Source: an uncultured Clostridium sp.
Lineage (GTDB): Bacteria; Bacillota; Clostridia; Lachnospirales; Lachnospiraceae
Assembly (NCBI GenBank): GCA_902496665.1
Contig: CABVBU010000031.1
Span: 1 to 37,830, forward strand
DNA: 37,830 nucleotides
Reading direction: 5' to 3'
The notes below the pieces were generated by a model that was not told where the DNA came from, made no database searches, and worked only from the letters and a program-made list of their open reading frames with translations. The translations under genes were made by a program, and so were the position numbers. This document shows, piece by piece, positions 7,032-15,701 of the stretch (the first letter of the stretch is position 1; the number at the start of each line of letters is the position of its first letter).

Positions 7032-7829
7032 CTACAGGCTGATGATCTCCGACATTTCATCCCGCTTCGCCACGGCCAGATGGAAATCGTCTGCATGGTA
7101 CGGACAATCCCCCATATCGATCTCCAGGCGGACCGTCTCATACGCCAGCTCCGGCATGTTGTTCTCCTTGCTCAGATGCCCCAGGAAAATATGCTTTAAC
7201 CGGCCGCTCAAAATGCAGTTTAAGAGACGTCCTGCATTTTCGTTGGAGAGGTGGCCGAAATCTCCCATGATGCGGCGCTTTAAGTAATACGGATACGGTC
7301 CCGTCTCCAGCATCCTGAGATCATGGTTGGACTCCAGAAGCACGGCGTCCAGATCCAGCAGATGATCGATGGTGTACTGATTAAAATGCCCGAGGTCCGT
7401 CGCCACCGCCACAGATTTGTTTCCCGACTGGATCCGGTATGCCACCGGGTCTGCAGCATCATGGTCAATGTGGAATGGCTTGACTGTCAGATCCCCCAGG
7501 GCAAACTCCGTGTCCGGAAGGATCGGGTGCAGAAGTTCTTCCGGGTACTCTCCAAGGCCCTTGATCTTTTTGATCTCGTTTAATGTCCCTTCCGTCGCGT
7601 AGATCGGGACTTCATATTTCCTCGCGAGGACGCCGAGTCCCTTCACATGGTCGGAATGCTCATGGGTGATGCAGATCCCGTCCAGCTCACTTGTCTTTAA
7701 GCCGACTTCATTGAGCCCCTGCTCGATCCGCTTCGCGCTGATCCCGGCATCGATCAGGATGTGGCTCTCCTCCGTCCCTGTGTAGATGCAGTTTCCGCTG
7801 CTGCCACTGGCAATGCTAACAAGTCTCAT
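7032..7829 (-). CDS. walJ: MBL-fold metallo-hydrolase, WalJ/YycJ type
   Basis: A 265-residue metallo-beta-lactamase-fold protein. It begins MRLVSIASGSSGNCIY and carries the metal-binding motif THEHSDHVKG, with further metal ligands in ESNHD and FLGHLSKEN. This is the YycJ/WalJ group, thought to act as a 5'-3' exonuclease in cell-wall/division or mismatch-repair contexts. Usually the gene sits beside walKR; here it follows coaE instead. The ATG at 7829 overlaps the end of coaE by 14 bases, with AGGAG nine bases upstream, so I prefer it to the TTG at 7835. Confidence 0.85.
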   Translation of the reverse strand: MRLVSIASGSSGNCIYTGTEESHILIDAGISAKRIEQGLNEVGLKTSELDGICITHEHSDHVKGLGVLARKYEVPIYATEGTLNEIKKIKGLGEYPEELLHPILPDTEFALGDLTVKPFHIDHDAADPVAYRIQSGNKSVAVATDLGHFNQYTIDHLLDLDAVLLESNHDLRMLETGPYPYYLKRRIMGDFGHLSNENAGRLLNCILSGRLKHIFLGHLSKENNMPELAYETVRLEIDMGDCPYHADDFHLAVAKRDEMSEIISL

Positions 7830-8412
7830 GGTCAAGGATCTCCTTCAGCTGTCGTTTGATATCGGACTCATCCCCATTGTTGTCGATGACCCGGTCGCAG
7901 AGCGCGCGGTACTCCTCTTCCGATGCCTGTCTTCCGATGATATCCTCGCACTTTTCACGGCTATAGCCCCGGTTTGCCATAAGGCGGATGATCCGGTTCT
8001 CCTTTGTGGTGTAGACATACCACAGCTCATCAAAAAGATCCTTCGGCGCGGTGTCAAAGACTGCCGCCTCAATGATCACAAGATGCTCCTCAGCCGCTTC
8101 TGCTGCCTCTTTCATGGTCTTCCACACCAGCGGATGTATGATGGAGTTCATGGTCTTTAACGCATCCTTATTGCGGAAGATCACATCCGCCAGTGCCTTC
8201 CGGTCCACGGCCCCGTCCGGGTCGAGGAATGAGGTTCCGAGGGCCTCCGTGACTTTTTTCAGTCCCTCACTTCCCGGCTCCATGAGATCGTGGGCCACAA
8301 GATCCGCCAGAATGATCTTCGCGCCAAAATCCTCTTTCAATACCGCCAGCACACTGCTCTTTCCAGCGCCGACACCACCTGTAATTCCAATAATTTTCTT
8401 CTTCTGTTCCAT
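7816..8412 (-). CDS. coaE: Dephospho-CoA kinase
   Basis: A 198-residue P-loop kinase that phosphorylates the 3'-hydroxyl of dephospho-CoA, the last step of coenzyme A synthesis. The P-loop is GITGGVGAGKSSV near the N-terminus, followed by the family's LADLVAHDLMEPGSEG block and HPLVWKTM in the middle. The length is typical. The start codon follows directly on the polA stop, and the 3' end overlaps walJ, so the three genes are one transcription unit. polA-coaE is a common order in Firmicutes. Confidence 0.95.
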   Translation of the reverse strand: MEQKKKIIGITGGVGAGKSSVLAVLKEDFGAKIILADLVAHDLMEPGSEGLKKVTEALGTSFLDPDGAVDRKALADVIFRNKDALKTMNSIIHPLVWKTMKEAAEAAEEHLVIIEAAVFDTAPKDLFDELWYVYTTKENRIIRLMANRGYSREKCEDIIGRQASEEEYRALCDRVIDNNGDESDIKRQLKEILDHETC

Positions 8413-11046
8413 TTATTTCGCCTCAAACCAGTTCTTTCCGCCATGCATGTCGATCTCCAGTTCCACCTTTAAGGATGCCGCATGGTGCATCTCCTCGGAC
8501 AGGATCTTCATAACTGTCTCCTTCTCATCCTCCGCCGTCTCGATGAGAAGCTCATCGTGTACCTGCAGAATCAGCCTGGAGCGGAGGTTCTCTCTTCTCA
8601 GTCTCTCATCCACCCGGATCATGGCGATCTTGATGATGTCCGCGGCTGTTCCCTGGATCGGGGAGTTCATCGCCACGCGCTCGCCGAAGGAACGCTGCAT
8701 AAAGTTCGAGGACTTTAATTCCGGTACCGGGCGGCGGCGTCCGAACATGGTGGTGACGTACCCCTGTTCCTTTGCGTGAGCCACAAGGCTGTCAAGAAAT
8801 GACTTGACCTGTGGGTAAGTCTCAAAATACCGCTCGATATACTCCATGGCCTCTTTTCTGGAGATGCTCAGGTCCTCGCTGAGTCCAAAGGCGCTGATCC
8901 CGTACACGATCCCGAAGTTGACCGCCTTTGCGTTGCGGCGCTGCAGAGGTGTCACCTCGTTTAACGGGATGTGGAACACCTGGGACGCCGTGATGGCGTG
9001 GATATCCTGGGCAGTCTTATACGCCTCGATCAGGCGCTCATCGCCGGACATATGGGCGAGGACGCGCAGCTCAATCTGGGAATAATCGGCATCCAGGAAG
9101 ATAAAGCCATCCCGCGGCACAAAGACTTTACGGATCTCCCGCCCAAGCTCCATGCGGATCGGAATGTTCTGGAGGTTCGGCTCCGTGCTGGAGATACGGC
9201 CCGTCGCCGTGATCGTCTGGTTGAAGCGGCTGTGGATCCGGCCATCCTCTTTGATATATATTCCGAGACCGTCCGCATAGGTGGAATTTAACTTTGTATA
9301 CTGTCTGTAATCTAAGATCTTCCGGATCACAGGGTAATCCGGAGCGAGCTTTTCAAGGACATCTGCCGCTGTTGAATAGCCGGTCTTTGTCTTCTTTCCG
9401 CCCTTGATCTGCATCTTCTCAAACAGGATTTCGCCTAACTGTTTCGGAGAGTTGATATTGAACTCCTGTCCTGTCATCTCCCAGATCTCCTTCTCGAGAA
9501 CAGCGATCTGCTTCTTCAATTTCTCGCCGTAGGCGGTGAGTTCTTCCCGGCGCACCGCAATTCCCTCATCTTCCATGTGGAATAACGTATAGATCAGCGG
9601 AAGCTCGATCTTCCGGTAGAGATCCTCCATTCCTTCTGCTGCCAGACGCTCTGAGAGCGGTTTCCCGGCGGCAAAAGCGGTGTAGGCCATAAGTCCCGCC
9701 ATGCGGGTAAAATTATCCTGTTCTTTTGCGCAGGCGTCCTTATAGGACATCTTTTTGATCAGGTCTGCCCTTGACGGAACCGTCATGCCGAGAACATCCC
9801 TCGCGATGTCATCGTACCCATAAGTGTCCTTTAACGGATTTAAAAGGTACGCCGCAACACCCGCATCGTAAACGGTATCCCCATAGGAAAGCTTCGCAAA
9901 CGGCAGAGAATGCTTGAGGTCCAGCACCCAGACATGGCCTGTGCGGCAGAGCTCTTCATACTTCCCGGCAATATAGCTCTCCGTCATAAAGCCGCCCACC
10001 GGGAAAATATAGCTTCCGGTCTCCTCAAAGCTTACAGCGAGGGCTGTCACGGAGCCGTTCTCCGCGAGAAGCTCCATACCGATGCGTTCTTCTTTTTTTG
10101 CCTTTTCAAAGAGCGCGTCCGCCTCTGAGAAATCTTCCACGAGGACAAATTGCTTCTCCGGACCGCTCTCATTCCGGATCCCCTCGCCGAATCTCGCTGC
10201 GATGGACTTGAACTCCAAACGTTTCATATATTCGTAAGCTTCCGGCGTGTAGAGATTCTCTAACTTCGCGTCCGCCATGGAAAACTCAATGGGGGCATCG
10301 ATACAGATTCTTGCAAGCTTCAGGGAGAGATCTGCAAGGTCCTTGTGTTCCTCCAGCGCCTTCTTTGCCCTGGGCGGTTTTACCTCCTCGAGATGGGCGT
10401 AGATGTTCTCCAGGTTCTGGTACTGCACGATCAGGTTTGTCGCCGTCTTCTCACCGATGGACGGAACGCCCGGGATATTGTCGGACTGGTCGCCCATCAG
10501 GGCCTTCACCTCGATAAACTGCTCCGGTGTTACCTGGTACTCCCGGATCACGTCCTCCGGGTAATAGTTGTGTACTTCCGTGGTTCCACGGCTTGTCTTC
10601 GGGAGACAGATCCGGATATGGGTGTCGGAGAGCTGTAAAAGATCCCTGTCTCCGGAGAGGATCGTCACCTCGTAGCCCTCTTTCTGCTCACGTTTGGCGA
10701 TGGTTCCAAGGATATCGTCCGCCTCATATCCCTCTTTTGTGAGGATCGGAACACCCATGGCCGTCAGGACTTCCTTCATAAGCGGTACCTGCTCGTGAAG
10801 CTCCTCCGGCATCGGTTTTCTTGTTCCCTTGTAGGCGTCGAACATCCTGTGGCGGAACGTCGGCGCCTTTAAGTCAAAGGCCACCGCCAGGTAGTCCGCT
10901 TTCTCCTCATCGAGAACCTTGAATAAGATATTTAAAAAGCCATAGACCGCGTTCGTGTGGAGACCTTCCGAGTTCGTCAGGTTCGGCACACCGTAGAACG
11001 CGCGGTTTAAGATGCTATGGCCGTCGATCAGTACGAGTTTTTCCAT
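8413..11046 (-). CDS. polA: DNA polymerase I
   Basis: An 877-residue enzyme for Okazaki-fragment processing and repair. The 5' nuclease domain (about 1-290) has MEKLVLIDGHSI, FDLKAPTFRHRMFDAYKG and GDRDLLQL. The middle domain lacks the DxE of an active proofreading exonuclease: where E. coli has DTET this protein has MELLAENGS. The polymerase domain carries motif A DADYSQIELRVLAHMSGD, motif B RRNAKAVNFGIVYG and motif C QVHDELLIE. The ATG at 11046 follows AGGAG; the GTG two codons earlier is not needed. It should repair DNA without its own proofreading, like the Bacillus and Thermus enzymes. Confidence 0.97.
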   Translation of the reverse strand: MEKLVLIDGHSILNRAFYGVPNLTNSEGLHTNAVYGFLNILFKVLDEEKADYLAVAFDLKAPTFRHRMFDAYKGTRKPMPEELHEQVPLMKEVLTAMGVPILTKEGYEADDILGTIAKREQKEGYEVTILSGDRDLLQLSDTHIRICLPKTSRGTTEVHNYYPEDVIREYQVTPEQFIEVKALMGDQSDNIPGVPSIGEKTATNLIVQYQNLENIYAHLEEVKPPRAKKALEEHKDLADLSLKLARICIDAPIEFSMADAKLENLYTPEAYEYMKRLEFKSIAARFGEGIRNESGPEKQFVLVEDFSEADALFEKAKKEERIGMELLAENGSVTALAVSFEETGSYIFPVGGFMTESYIAGKYEELCRTGHVWVLDLKHSLPFAKLSYGDTVYDAGVAAYLLNPLKDTYGYDDIARDVLGMTVPSRADLIKKMSYKDACAKEQDNFTRMAGLMAYTAFAAGKPLSERLAAEGMEDLYRKIELPLIYTLFHMEDEGIAVRREELTAYGEKLKKQIAVLEKEIWEMTGQEFNINSPKQLGEILFEKMQIKGGKKTKTGYSTAADVLEKLAPDYPVIRKILDYRQYTKLNSTYADGLGIYIKEDGRIHSRFNQTITATGRISSTEPNLQNIPIRMELGREIRKVFVPRDGFIFLDADYSQIELRVLAHMSGDERLIEAYKTAQDIHAITASQVFHIPLNEVTPLQRRNAKAVNFGIVYGISAFGLSEDLSISRKEAMEYIERYFETYPQVKSFLDSLVAHAKEQGYVTTMFGRRRPVPELKSSNFMQRSFGERVAMNSPIQGTAADIIKIAMIRVDERLRRENLRSRLILQVHDELLIETAEDEKETVMKILSEEMHHAASLKVELEIDMHGGKNWFEAK

Positions 11047-11085
11047 GTTCACTCCTGTTTCACGATAATATTTATAAGCTTCCTA

Positions 11086-11433
11086 TTATAAAAATCCCAT
11101 CGTCTTCCAGATCCGAAGCTGCAAAAGGATCATGACGACTAATGCCATTCCGCCCAGAGTCGTGACCGCATAGGTCGTGATCTGGAATATGGAGATATGG
11201 CGCAGGGTCCGGTAGGATTCCGCTACCTTTCGTTTCAAATCTCCCACGATGTCGTATGTTCCATCCGCCTCATCCAGCTTTTTTAAACCCACATCCACCA
11301 TATAGTGGATCTCCAGTTCTTCCCTGCAGTTATCACACGTTTTGATATGGTCCAGGAAATCTTCCAGCTCCGTCGGGGACAGCTCATCCTTCATATACGG
11401 AACTACCATCTTTTCTGCTTCCACACAGGTCAT
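11086..11433 (-). CDS. Anti-sigma-factor-like zinc-finger (zf-HC2) membrane protein
   Basis: A 115-residue protein with MTCVEAEK at the start and HIKTCDNCREEL around residues 34-45. This H-x3-C-x2-C arrangement is the zf-HC2 zinc site of anti-sigma factors such as RsrA/RsiW types. One membrane segment near the C-terminus (TTYAVTTLGGMALVVMILLQ) would place the zinc finger in the cytoplasm. No sigma-factor gene is next to it, which is unusual. The ATG at 11433 has AAAGGAG upstream. It precedes polA by 39 bases on the same strand and could share transcription. Confidence 0.75.
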   Translation of the reverse strand: MTCVEAEKMVVPYMKDELSPTELEDFLDHIKTCDNCREELEIHYMVDVGLKKLDEADGTYDIVGDLKRKVAESYRTLRHISIFQITTYAVTTLGGMALVVMILLQLRIWKTMGFL

Positions 11434-11480
11434 GGAACACACTCCTTTCAGCTTTAATCTTAAGAAGCCCGCATAAATGC

Positions 11481-11517
11481 AAAAAGACACGACCATCTAA
11501 TGAGAGTCATGTCTTTT
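11481..11517 (-). terminator. Intrinsic terminator downstream of tRNA-Leu
   Basis: On the minus strand AAAAGACATGAC pairs with GTCGTGTCTTTT across a 12-base loop, with one G-U pair, and the T-rich arm supplies the run. It sits seven bases beyond the tRNA 3' end and would separate tRNA transcription from the zinc-finger gene and polA. Confidence 0.75.
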
Positions 11518-11523
11518 CGTTTC

Positions 11524-11606
11524 TGCCGGCGGCCGGACTTGAACCGGCACGAAGTTACCCCCGTCAGATTTTGAGTCTGATGCGTCTGCCATTCCGCCAC
11601 GCCGGC
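11524..11606 (-). tRNA. tRNA-Leu (anticodon CAA)
   Basis: An 83-nt tRNA. The acceptor arms GCCGGCG and CGCCGGC pair perfectly, with discriminator A and no encoded CCA. The anticodon stem UCAGA/UCUGA encloses loop CUCAAAA, so the anticodon is CAA, reading UUG. The long variable arm (CGGGGGUAACUUCG) and the T-arm GCCGGUUCAAGUCCGGC are class II leucine features. No flanking repeats suggest integration at this tRNA. Confidence 0.95.
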
Positions 11607-11679
11607 ATATCTTCGCGGCTGTGTATTTCAACAGCCGCATACAATTCTATCATAAGAACATGAAAATTGCAAGGAGATT

Positions 11680-12858
11680 TTAGTGATGGAACAGACGAAT
11701 GCCGGTGAATGCCATCGCCATTCCGTATTTGTTGCACACATCGATCACGTTGTCGTCACGGACAGATCCGCCCGGCTGGGCGATATACTTTACGCCGCTC
11801 TTGTGGGCACGCTCGATATTGTCGCCGAACGGGAAGAAGGCGTCAGAGCCGAGAGCCACATCCTGCATTTTGTCGAGCCATGCGCGTTTCTCCTCTTTTG
11901 TGAATACCGGCGGCTTCTCTGTGAAGACCTTCTGCCACTCACCTTCAGCGAGAACATCCATGTACTCATCTCCGATATAAACATCGATGGCGTTGTCGCG
12001 GTCCGCACGTTTGATCTTGTCGATAAACGGAAGGTTTAATACCTGCGGTGCCTGACGGAGGAACCAGTTGTCAGCCTTCTGGCCTGCAAGACGTGTACAG
12101 TGGACACGGGACTGCTGGCCTGCGCCGATGCCGATGGCCTGTCCGCCTTTTACATAACAAACGGAGTTGGACTGGGTGTACTTTAAAGTGATTAAGGAGA
12201 TCATAAGATCGATCTTTGCGGAATCCGGGATCTCCTTGTTCTCTGTCACAACGTTGGATAAGAGTTCCTTATCGATCTTTAAGTTATTTCTTCCCTGCTC
12301 GAAGGTCACACCGAATACCTGTTTGTGCTCGATCGGTGCCGGAACATAGGACGGGTCGATCTGGATCACATTGTATTTGCCGTTCTTTTTCTGTTTTAAG
12401 ATCTCAAGAGCTTCCGGCTCATATCCCGGAGCGATGACGCCGTCGGATACCTCGCGTTTGATAAGCTTTGCGGTGTCAACGTCGCAGACATCGGAAAGGG
12501 AAATAAAATCGCCGAAGGAGGACATACGGTCTGCTCCTCTCGCTCTCGCATAAGCGCTTGCAAGCGGGGAAAGATCACCGAGATCATCCACCCAGTAAAT
12601 CTTTCTTAAAACTTCATCCATCGGAAGACCTACAGCGGCGCCTGCCGGGGAAACATGCTTGAAGGAGGTAGCTGCCGGAAGGCCTGTCGCTTCCTTTAAT
12701 TCCTTAACGAGCTGCCAGCCGTTCAACGCGTCGAGAAGATTGATGTAGCCCGGTTTTCCGTTTAAGACTGTGATCGGAAGATCGCTTCCGTCTTCCATGT
12801 ATACACGGGACGGTTTCTGATTCGGGTTACATCCGTATTTTAATTCCATTTCATTCAT
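11680..12858 (-). CDS. AICAR formyltransferase, stand-alone (without IMP cyclohydrolase domain)
   Basis: A 392-residue protein that transfers a formyl group from 10-formyl-tetrahydrofolate to AICAR in purine synthesis. Most bacteria have it fused to IMP cyclohydrolase as PurH of about 515 residues; here the N-terminal cyclohydrolase domain is absent. Family blocks include LKYGCNPNQKPSRVY, PAATSFKHVSPAGAAVG, IGIGAGQQSRVHCTRLAG and DAFFPFGDNIERA. The missing activity is coded by the PurO-type gene 26 bases upstream on the same strand. GGAG precedes the ATG by 11 bases. Confidence 0.93.
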   Translation of the reverse strand: MNEMELKYGCNPNQKPSRVYMEDGSDLPITVLNGKPGYINLLDALNGWQLVKELKEATGLPAATSFKHVSPAGAAVGLPMDEVLRKIYWVDDLGDLSPLASAYARARGADRMSSFGDFISLSDVCDVDTAKLIKREVSDGVIAPGYEPEALEILKQKKNGKYNVIQIDPSYVPAPIEHKQVFGVTFEQGRNNLKIDKELLSNVVTENKEIPDSAKIDLMISLITLKYTQSNSVCYVKGGQAIGIGAGQQSRVHCTRLAGQKADNWFLRQAPQVLNLPFIDKIKRADRDNAIDVYIGDEYMDVLAEGEWQKVFTEKPPVFTKEEKRAWLDKMQDVALGSDAFFPFGDNIERAHKSGVKYIAQPGGSVRDDNVIDVCNKYGMAMAFTGIRLFHH

Positions 12859-12884
12859 GATTTGTTTTTCTCCTTTTGATACGA

Positions 12885-13598
12885 CTAGTGATTTTTATTT
12901 ACGATTCTTGTTTCGTACTTTCCAGTCTCGATATCGATGAATCTTACAAAGAGGGAAACCTTATTGTCCTCATTCAGGCTCTCCCATACATTCTTTGTGA
13001 AGCTGTCGATATCGCCCTCGATGGCAACGCGCTTCGGCTCACCCTCAAAGCTCGGAAGCGGATTTCCGTCGTTCATGTAGGTGTGGATGAAACGTCCCTC
13101 ACCGCTTAACGGCTTCTCATACGCGTATGTAAAGCGGCTGCAGCTCTCCGGGTTTCCATCACTGCTCTTTAAGATGGACATCGCAAAGTTGTAGTTCCCG
13201 TTCTCAATGTGCATGATTCCGGAGATACGCGGAGTGTAGTTCGGGCCGTCCGGCTCAAACTCGCGGCAGCGCAGGGACTGCTCGAAGGTCTGCTGGCGGT
13301 CCATTCCGGCGTAGATCGTATCTGTCTGGTCGCCGTTTGTCACGATGGTCTTATTTCCGAGAACGCGCACCGGGGCGTAGATGATAAGGCTCGGGTCCTC
13401 TAATTTTGACGGATCAAACGCCTGAGTACGGATTCCTTCACCGTCCTCTACAAAGACACGATTGCGGCTGTTGCTGCTTCTTCCCATAATAAAATATGCG
13501 GTCACGGCTGTCTTTCCATCGGCTGATTTTCCGATCACGATTCCTCTTCCCGGATAAGAATTGTTTTTTAACTCCTCTGAAAGTGATAATAACTTCAT
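12885..13598 (-). CDS. purO: IMP cyclohydrolase, PurO (archaeal-type) family
   Basis: A 237-residue protein that closes FAICAR to IMP, the last step of purine synthesis. The blocks LKNNSYPGRGIVIGKS, AYFIMGRSSNSRNRVF and YTPRISGIMH fit the PurO-type family first known in archaea and also found in Clostridia. It is unrelated to the PurH N-terminal domain. The ATG at 13598 has AGGAGGAG about nine bases upstream; the longer frame to 13631 is not supported. It pairs with the stand-alone AICAR formyltransferase directly downstream, so the operon codes both last steps. Confidence 0.88.
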   Translation of the reverse strand: MKLLSLSEELKNNSYPGRGIVIGKSADGKTAVTAYFIMGRSSNSRNRVFVEDGEGIRTQAFDPSKLEDPSLIIYAPVRVLGNKTIVTNGDQTDTIYAGMDRQQTFEQSLRCREFEPDGPNYTPRISGIMHIENGNYNFAMSILKSSDGNPESCSRFTYAYEKPLSGEGRFIHTYMNDGNPLPSFEGEPKRVAIEGDIDSFTKNVWESLNEDNKVSLFVRFIDIETGKYETRIVNKNH

Positions 13599-13903
13599 GG
13601 AAGTACTCCTCCTGTTTTCGTATAAGATCACCGGAATTTGTACCGGCGACGGGTTTTAATTTTATGATAACATACTTCCCGTGGATTGAGTATTTAAAAT
13701 TACTTATCAACGATCCCGGCGTTTCCTTATGAAATGCTTTCATTTATTTAACAAAATCGTAATGTGGCGTTCATGTACAAGAGGCAGGTTTTCATGGTAT
13801 AATATAACTGTCTTAGAAAGATAAACCTGGTACCGGACGGGCTTTCTTCCACTCGCCTATTCCGATGCCGCATTAAAATACGATAAAAGGAGCTGATCTT
13901 CTT
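13599..13903. other. Divergent intergenic region between purO and the lipoprotein gene
   Basis: A 305-bp region. The right half holds a plausible plus-strand promoter (see 13798). The left half is the leader of the purO transcript, with a small CCGG-bounded hairpin but nothing I can assign to a purine riboswitch or a PurR box. No small gene with a ribosome binding site is visible. Confidence 0.5.
13795..13803 (+). promoter_or_regulatory. Extended -10 promoter for the lipoprotein gene
   Basis: TGGTATAAT is a perfect extended -10 element. The -35 region 18 bp upstream (TGTACA at 13774-13779) is weak, which is normal for extended -10 promoters. The gene's ATG lies 100 bases downstream. Confidence 0.6.
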
Positions 13904-14767
13904 ATGAGAAAAAAACTTTATAAATTTGCCGTTTTGACAATGCTTGCCGCATTATCTATCACCGCGTGCAAAAAACATGAGGCTGTGGACATCTCTGGAA
14001 TTCATACGTCCGCTGCGGAGACCATGGCGGAAACTACTTCCAATGAAACAAAGGCTGATCCGGCAGCAGACAATTCAAAAAGTGACTCCTCAAAAACTGA
14101 TGCTTCAAAAGCCGGATCTTCTGAGGTCGAGACGCAAAAGGATTCCAACGCCTCCGCCGCGTTAAGCGTGAAATCGAAGATCGCGACAGAAAAGACCGGA
14201 AAGGTCTCCATCGAATACCCGATCCTCTCCAATCTCCGTGATGCATCCATGACCCAGGCCGTCAATGAGCTTTTAAAGAAAGAGGCGACCTCGATCATCA
14301 CCGCCTGGGAGCTGGACACCGAAAAGGATGAGGTTTCCATCAACTGTGATCTGGTATCCCTCGATAAAAACAAGGCGGTATTTACATTCCACGGAATGGT
14401 AAACGTTGCAGAAACAGCCCATCCTTCAAATGTGCGCTATGCCGTCTCTGTGAACTTAAATACAGGATCACCGATCGGTCTGACTGCGTATGCAGATGCG
14501 GATTCCATCGCGGAATACCTTTCTTCCGATGATGTTGTGGTGGTAGAACCGGCGGATGCAGCGGCTGAAGTAAAGGATTCCATCAAGTCCAGCGGAAAAG
14601 AACTCTGGCAGACTGTGTTTGCAGAATGTGACTTTACTTCCGTAAAGGACGGGACTTTCCCGCAGGCGTTTTCCTACGAAAAGGACGGAGATATCTACCT
14701 GATCGTTCCGGTGAGCCATGCGGCTGGTGATTATGCCCTTGTAAAATATTCTCCGGAAACAAAATAA
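13904..14767 (+). CDS. Lipoprotein with DUF4163/DUF3298-like C-terminal part
   Basis: A 287-residue protein. The signal peptide ends in lipobox LSITAC (Cys at about residue 22). A low-complexity Ser/Lys/Asp/Ala linker follows (about 45-90), typical of a spacer through the cell wall. The remainder starts KTGKVSIEYPILSNL, like the opening of DUF4163/DUF3298 domains found in PdaC and related surface proteins; this match is weak and from memory. AGGAG precedes the ATG. It is transcribed away from purO and is probably a single-gene unit. Confidence 0.7.
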   Translation: MRKKLYKFAVLTMLAALSITACKKHEAVDISGIHTSAAETMAETTSNETKADPAADNSKSDSSKTDASKAGSSEVETQKDSNASAALSVKSKIATEKTGKVSIEYPILSNLRDASMTQAVNELLKKEATSIITAWELDTEKDEVSINCDLVSLDKNKAVFTFHGMVNVAETAHPSNVRYAVSVNLNTGSPIGLTAYADADSIAEYLSSDDVVVVEPADAAAEVKDSIKSSGKELWQTVFAECDFTSVKDGTFPQAFSYEKDGDIYLIVPVSHAAGDYALVKYSPETK

Positions 14768-14794
14768 CAATAGATGATCCGAGAAACGATCCGG

Positions 14795-14823
14795 TTGATT
14801 TCTATCCTGCATTTTGGTATGAT
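14795..14823 (+). promoter_or_regulatory. Promoter of upp
   Basis: TTGATT (14795-14800) and TATGAT (14818-14823) are 17 bp apart, with a TG just ahead of the -10. The start codon of upp is 75 bases downstream. The leader contains a short stem, TCCGCC pairing with GGCGGA; I see no PyrR-type anti-terminator. Confidence 0.65.
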
Positions 14824-14898
14824 AAAGGGAAGGAAAAAACATGATCCGCCGATCGGTCTATAGGCTTTGGCGGACCACAGAAAGGCTGGTATCTATTA

Positions 14899-15528
14899 AT
14901 GGAAAATGTAACGTATATCGATCACCCGCTGGTTCAGCACAAGATCTCCATGTTAAGAAAGAAGACCACAGGAACAAATGAGTTCCGTACTCTTGTTGAA
15001 GAGATTGCAACTCTGATGGGCTATGAGGCGCTCCGCGATCTGCCGCTGGAGGATGTTGAGGTCGAGACACCGATCGAGACATGTATGACCCCGATGCTTG
15101 CAGGCAAGAAATTAGCTATCGTTCCAATCCTGCGCGCAGGTCTCGGAATGGTAAACGGTGTTCTCTCCCTCGTTCCGTCCGCAAAGATCGGTCACATCGG
15201 CCTCTACCGTGACGAGGAGACTCACGAGCCTCATGAGTATTTCTGCAAGCTTCCGAACCCGATCGAGCAGAGAACCATTGTTGTCACAGACCCGATGCTT
15301 GCTACCGGCGGTTCCGCAGTTGCAGCTATTGATTTCATCAAGCAGCACGGCGGAAAGCATATCAAATTTATGTGCATCATCGCTGCCCCGGAAGGTGTAA
15401 AAAGACTCCACGAGGCACATCCGGATGTACAGATCTATGTCGGACACCTTGACCGTGAATTAAATGAGAACGCATATATCTGCCCGGGTCTTGGAGATGC
15501 CGGTGACCGTATTTTTGGAACGAAGTAA
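14899..15528 (+). CDS. upp: Uracil phosphoribosyltransferase
   Basis: A 209-residue pyrimidine-salvage enzyme that makes UMP from uracil and PRPP. The PRPP-binding motif is VVTDPMLATGGSA, and the uracil-recognition block near the C-terminus is YICPGLGDAGDRIFGTK. Length and both ends match the family. Although the upstream ribosome binding site is weak, the start MENVTYIDHPLVQHK is the usual one. It has its own promoter and terminator, so it is a single-gene unit; codon use looks like a well-expressed gene. Confidence 0.97.
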   Translation: MENVTYIDHPLVQHKISMLRKKTTGTNEFRTLVEEIATLMGYEALRDLPLEDVEVETPIETCMTPMLAGKKLAIVPILRAGLGMVNGVLSLVPSAKIGHIGLYRDEETHEPHEYFCKLPNPIEQRTIVVTDPMLATGGSAVAAIDFIKQHGGKHIKFMCIIAAPEGVKRLHEAHPDVQIYVGHLDRELNENAYICPGLGDAGDRIFGTK

Positions 15529-15560
15529 TTTAGGATTATAGGTTCCCATACTAAATATAA

Positions 15561-15623
15561 AACCACGATATTTGTTAAAACTCAACATATGAGTTTATAG
15601 ATAAATATCGTGGTTCTTTTTTT
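15561..15623 (+). terminator. Intrinsic terminator of upp
   Basis: AACCACGATATTT (15561-15573) and AAATATCGTGGTT (15603-15615) form a perfect 13-bp stem followed by C and a run of T. A second small hairpin (AACTCA/TGAGTT) sits in the loop. Confidence 0.9.
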
Positions 15624-15701
15624 AATTATTGCATCTCATATTGCAGAAAAATCATCGCATGGATCGTTCTTTCACTGCCTCGTTCCTTTTGCAGTTATCA
15701 A

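Noticed and set aside
8051..8779. Long plus-strand ORF of 242 residues opposite coaE and polA
   Set aside because: Both minus-strand genes are strongly supported by motifs; the plus frame has no family features and no ribosome binding site. It is an antisense shadow.
11524..11606. tRNA-Leu as integration site of a mobile element
   Set aside because: No integrase gene and no direct repeat of the tRNA 3' end is seen in either flank.
13599..13903. Purine riboswitch or PurR box ahead of purO
   Set aside because: No three-way-junction core or paired PurR motifs can be found; only a small CCGG hairpin is present.
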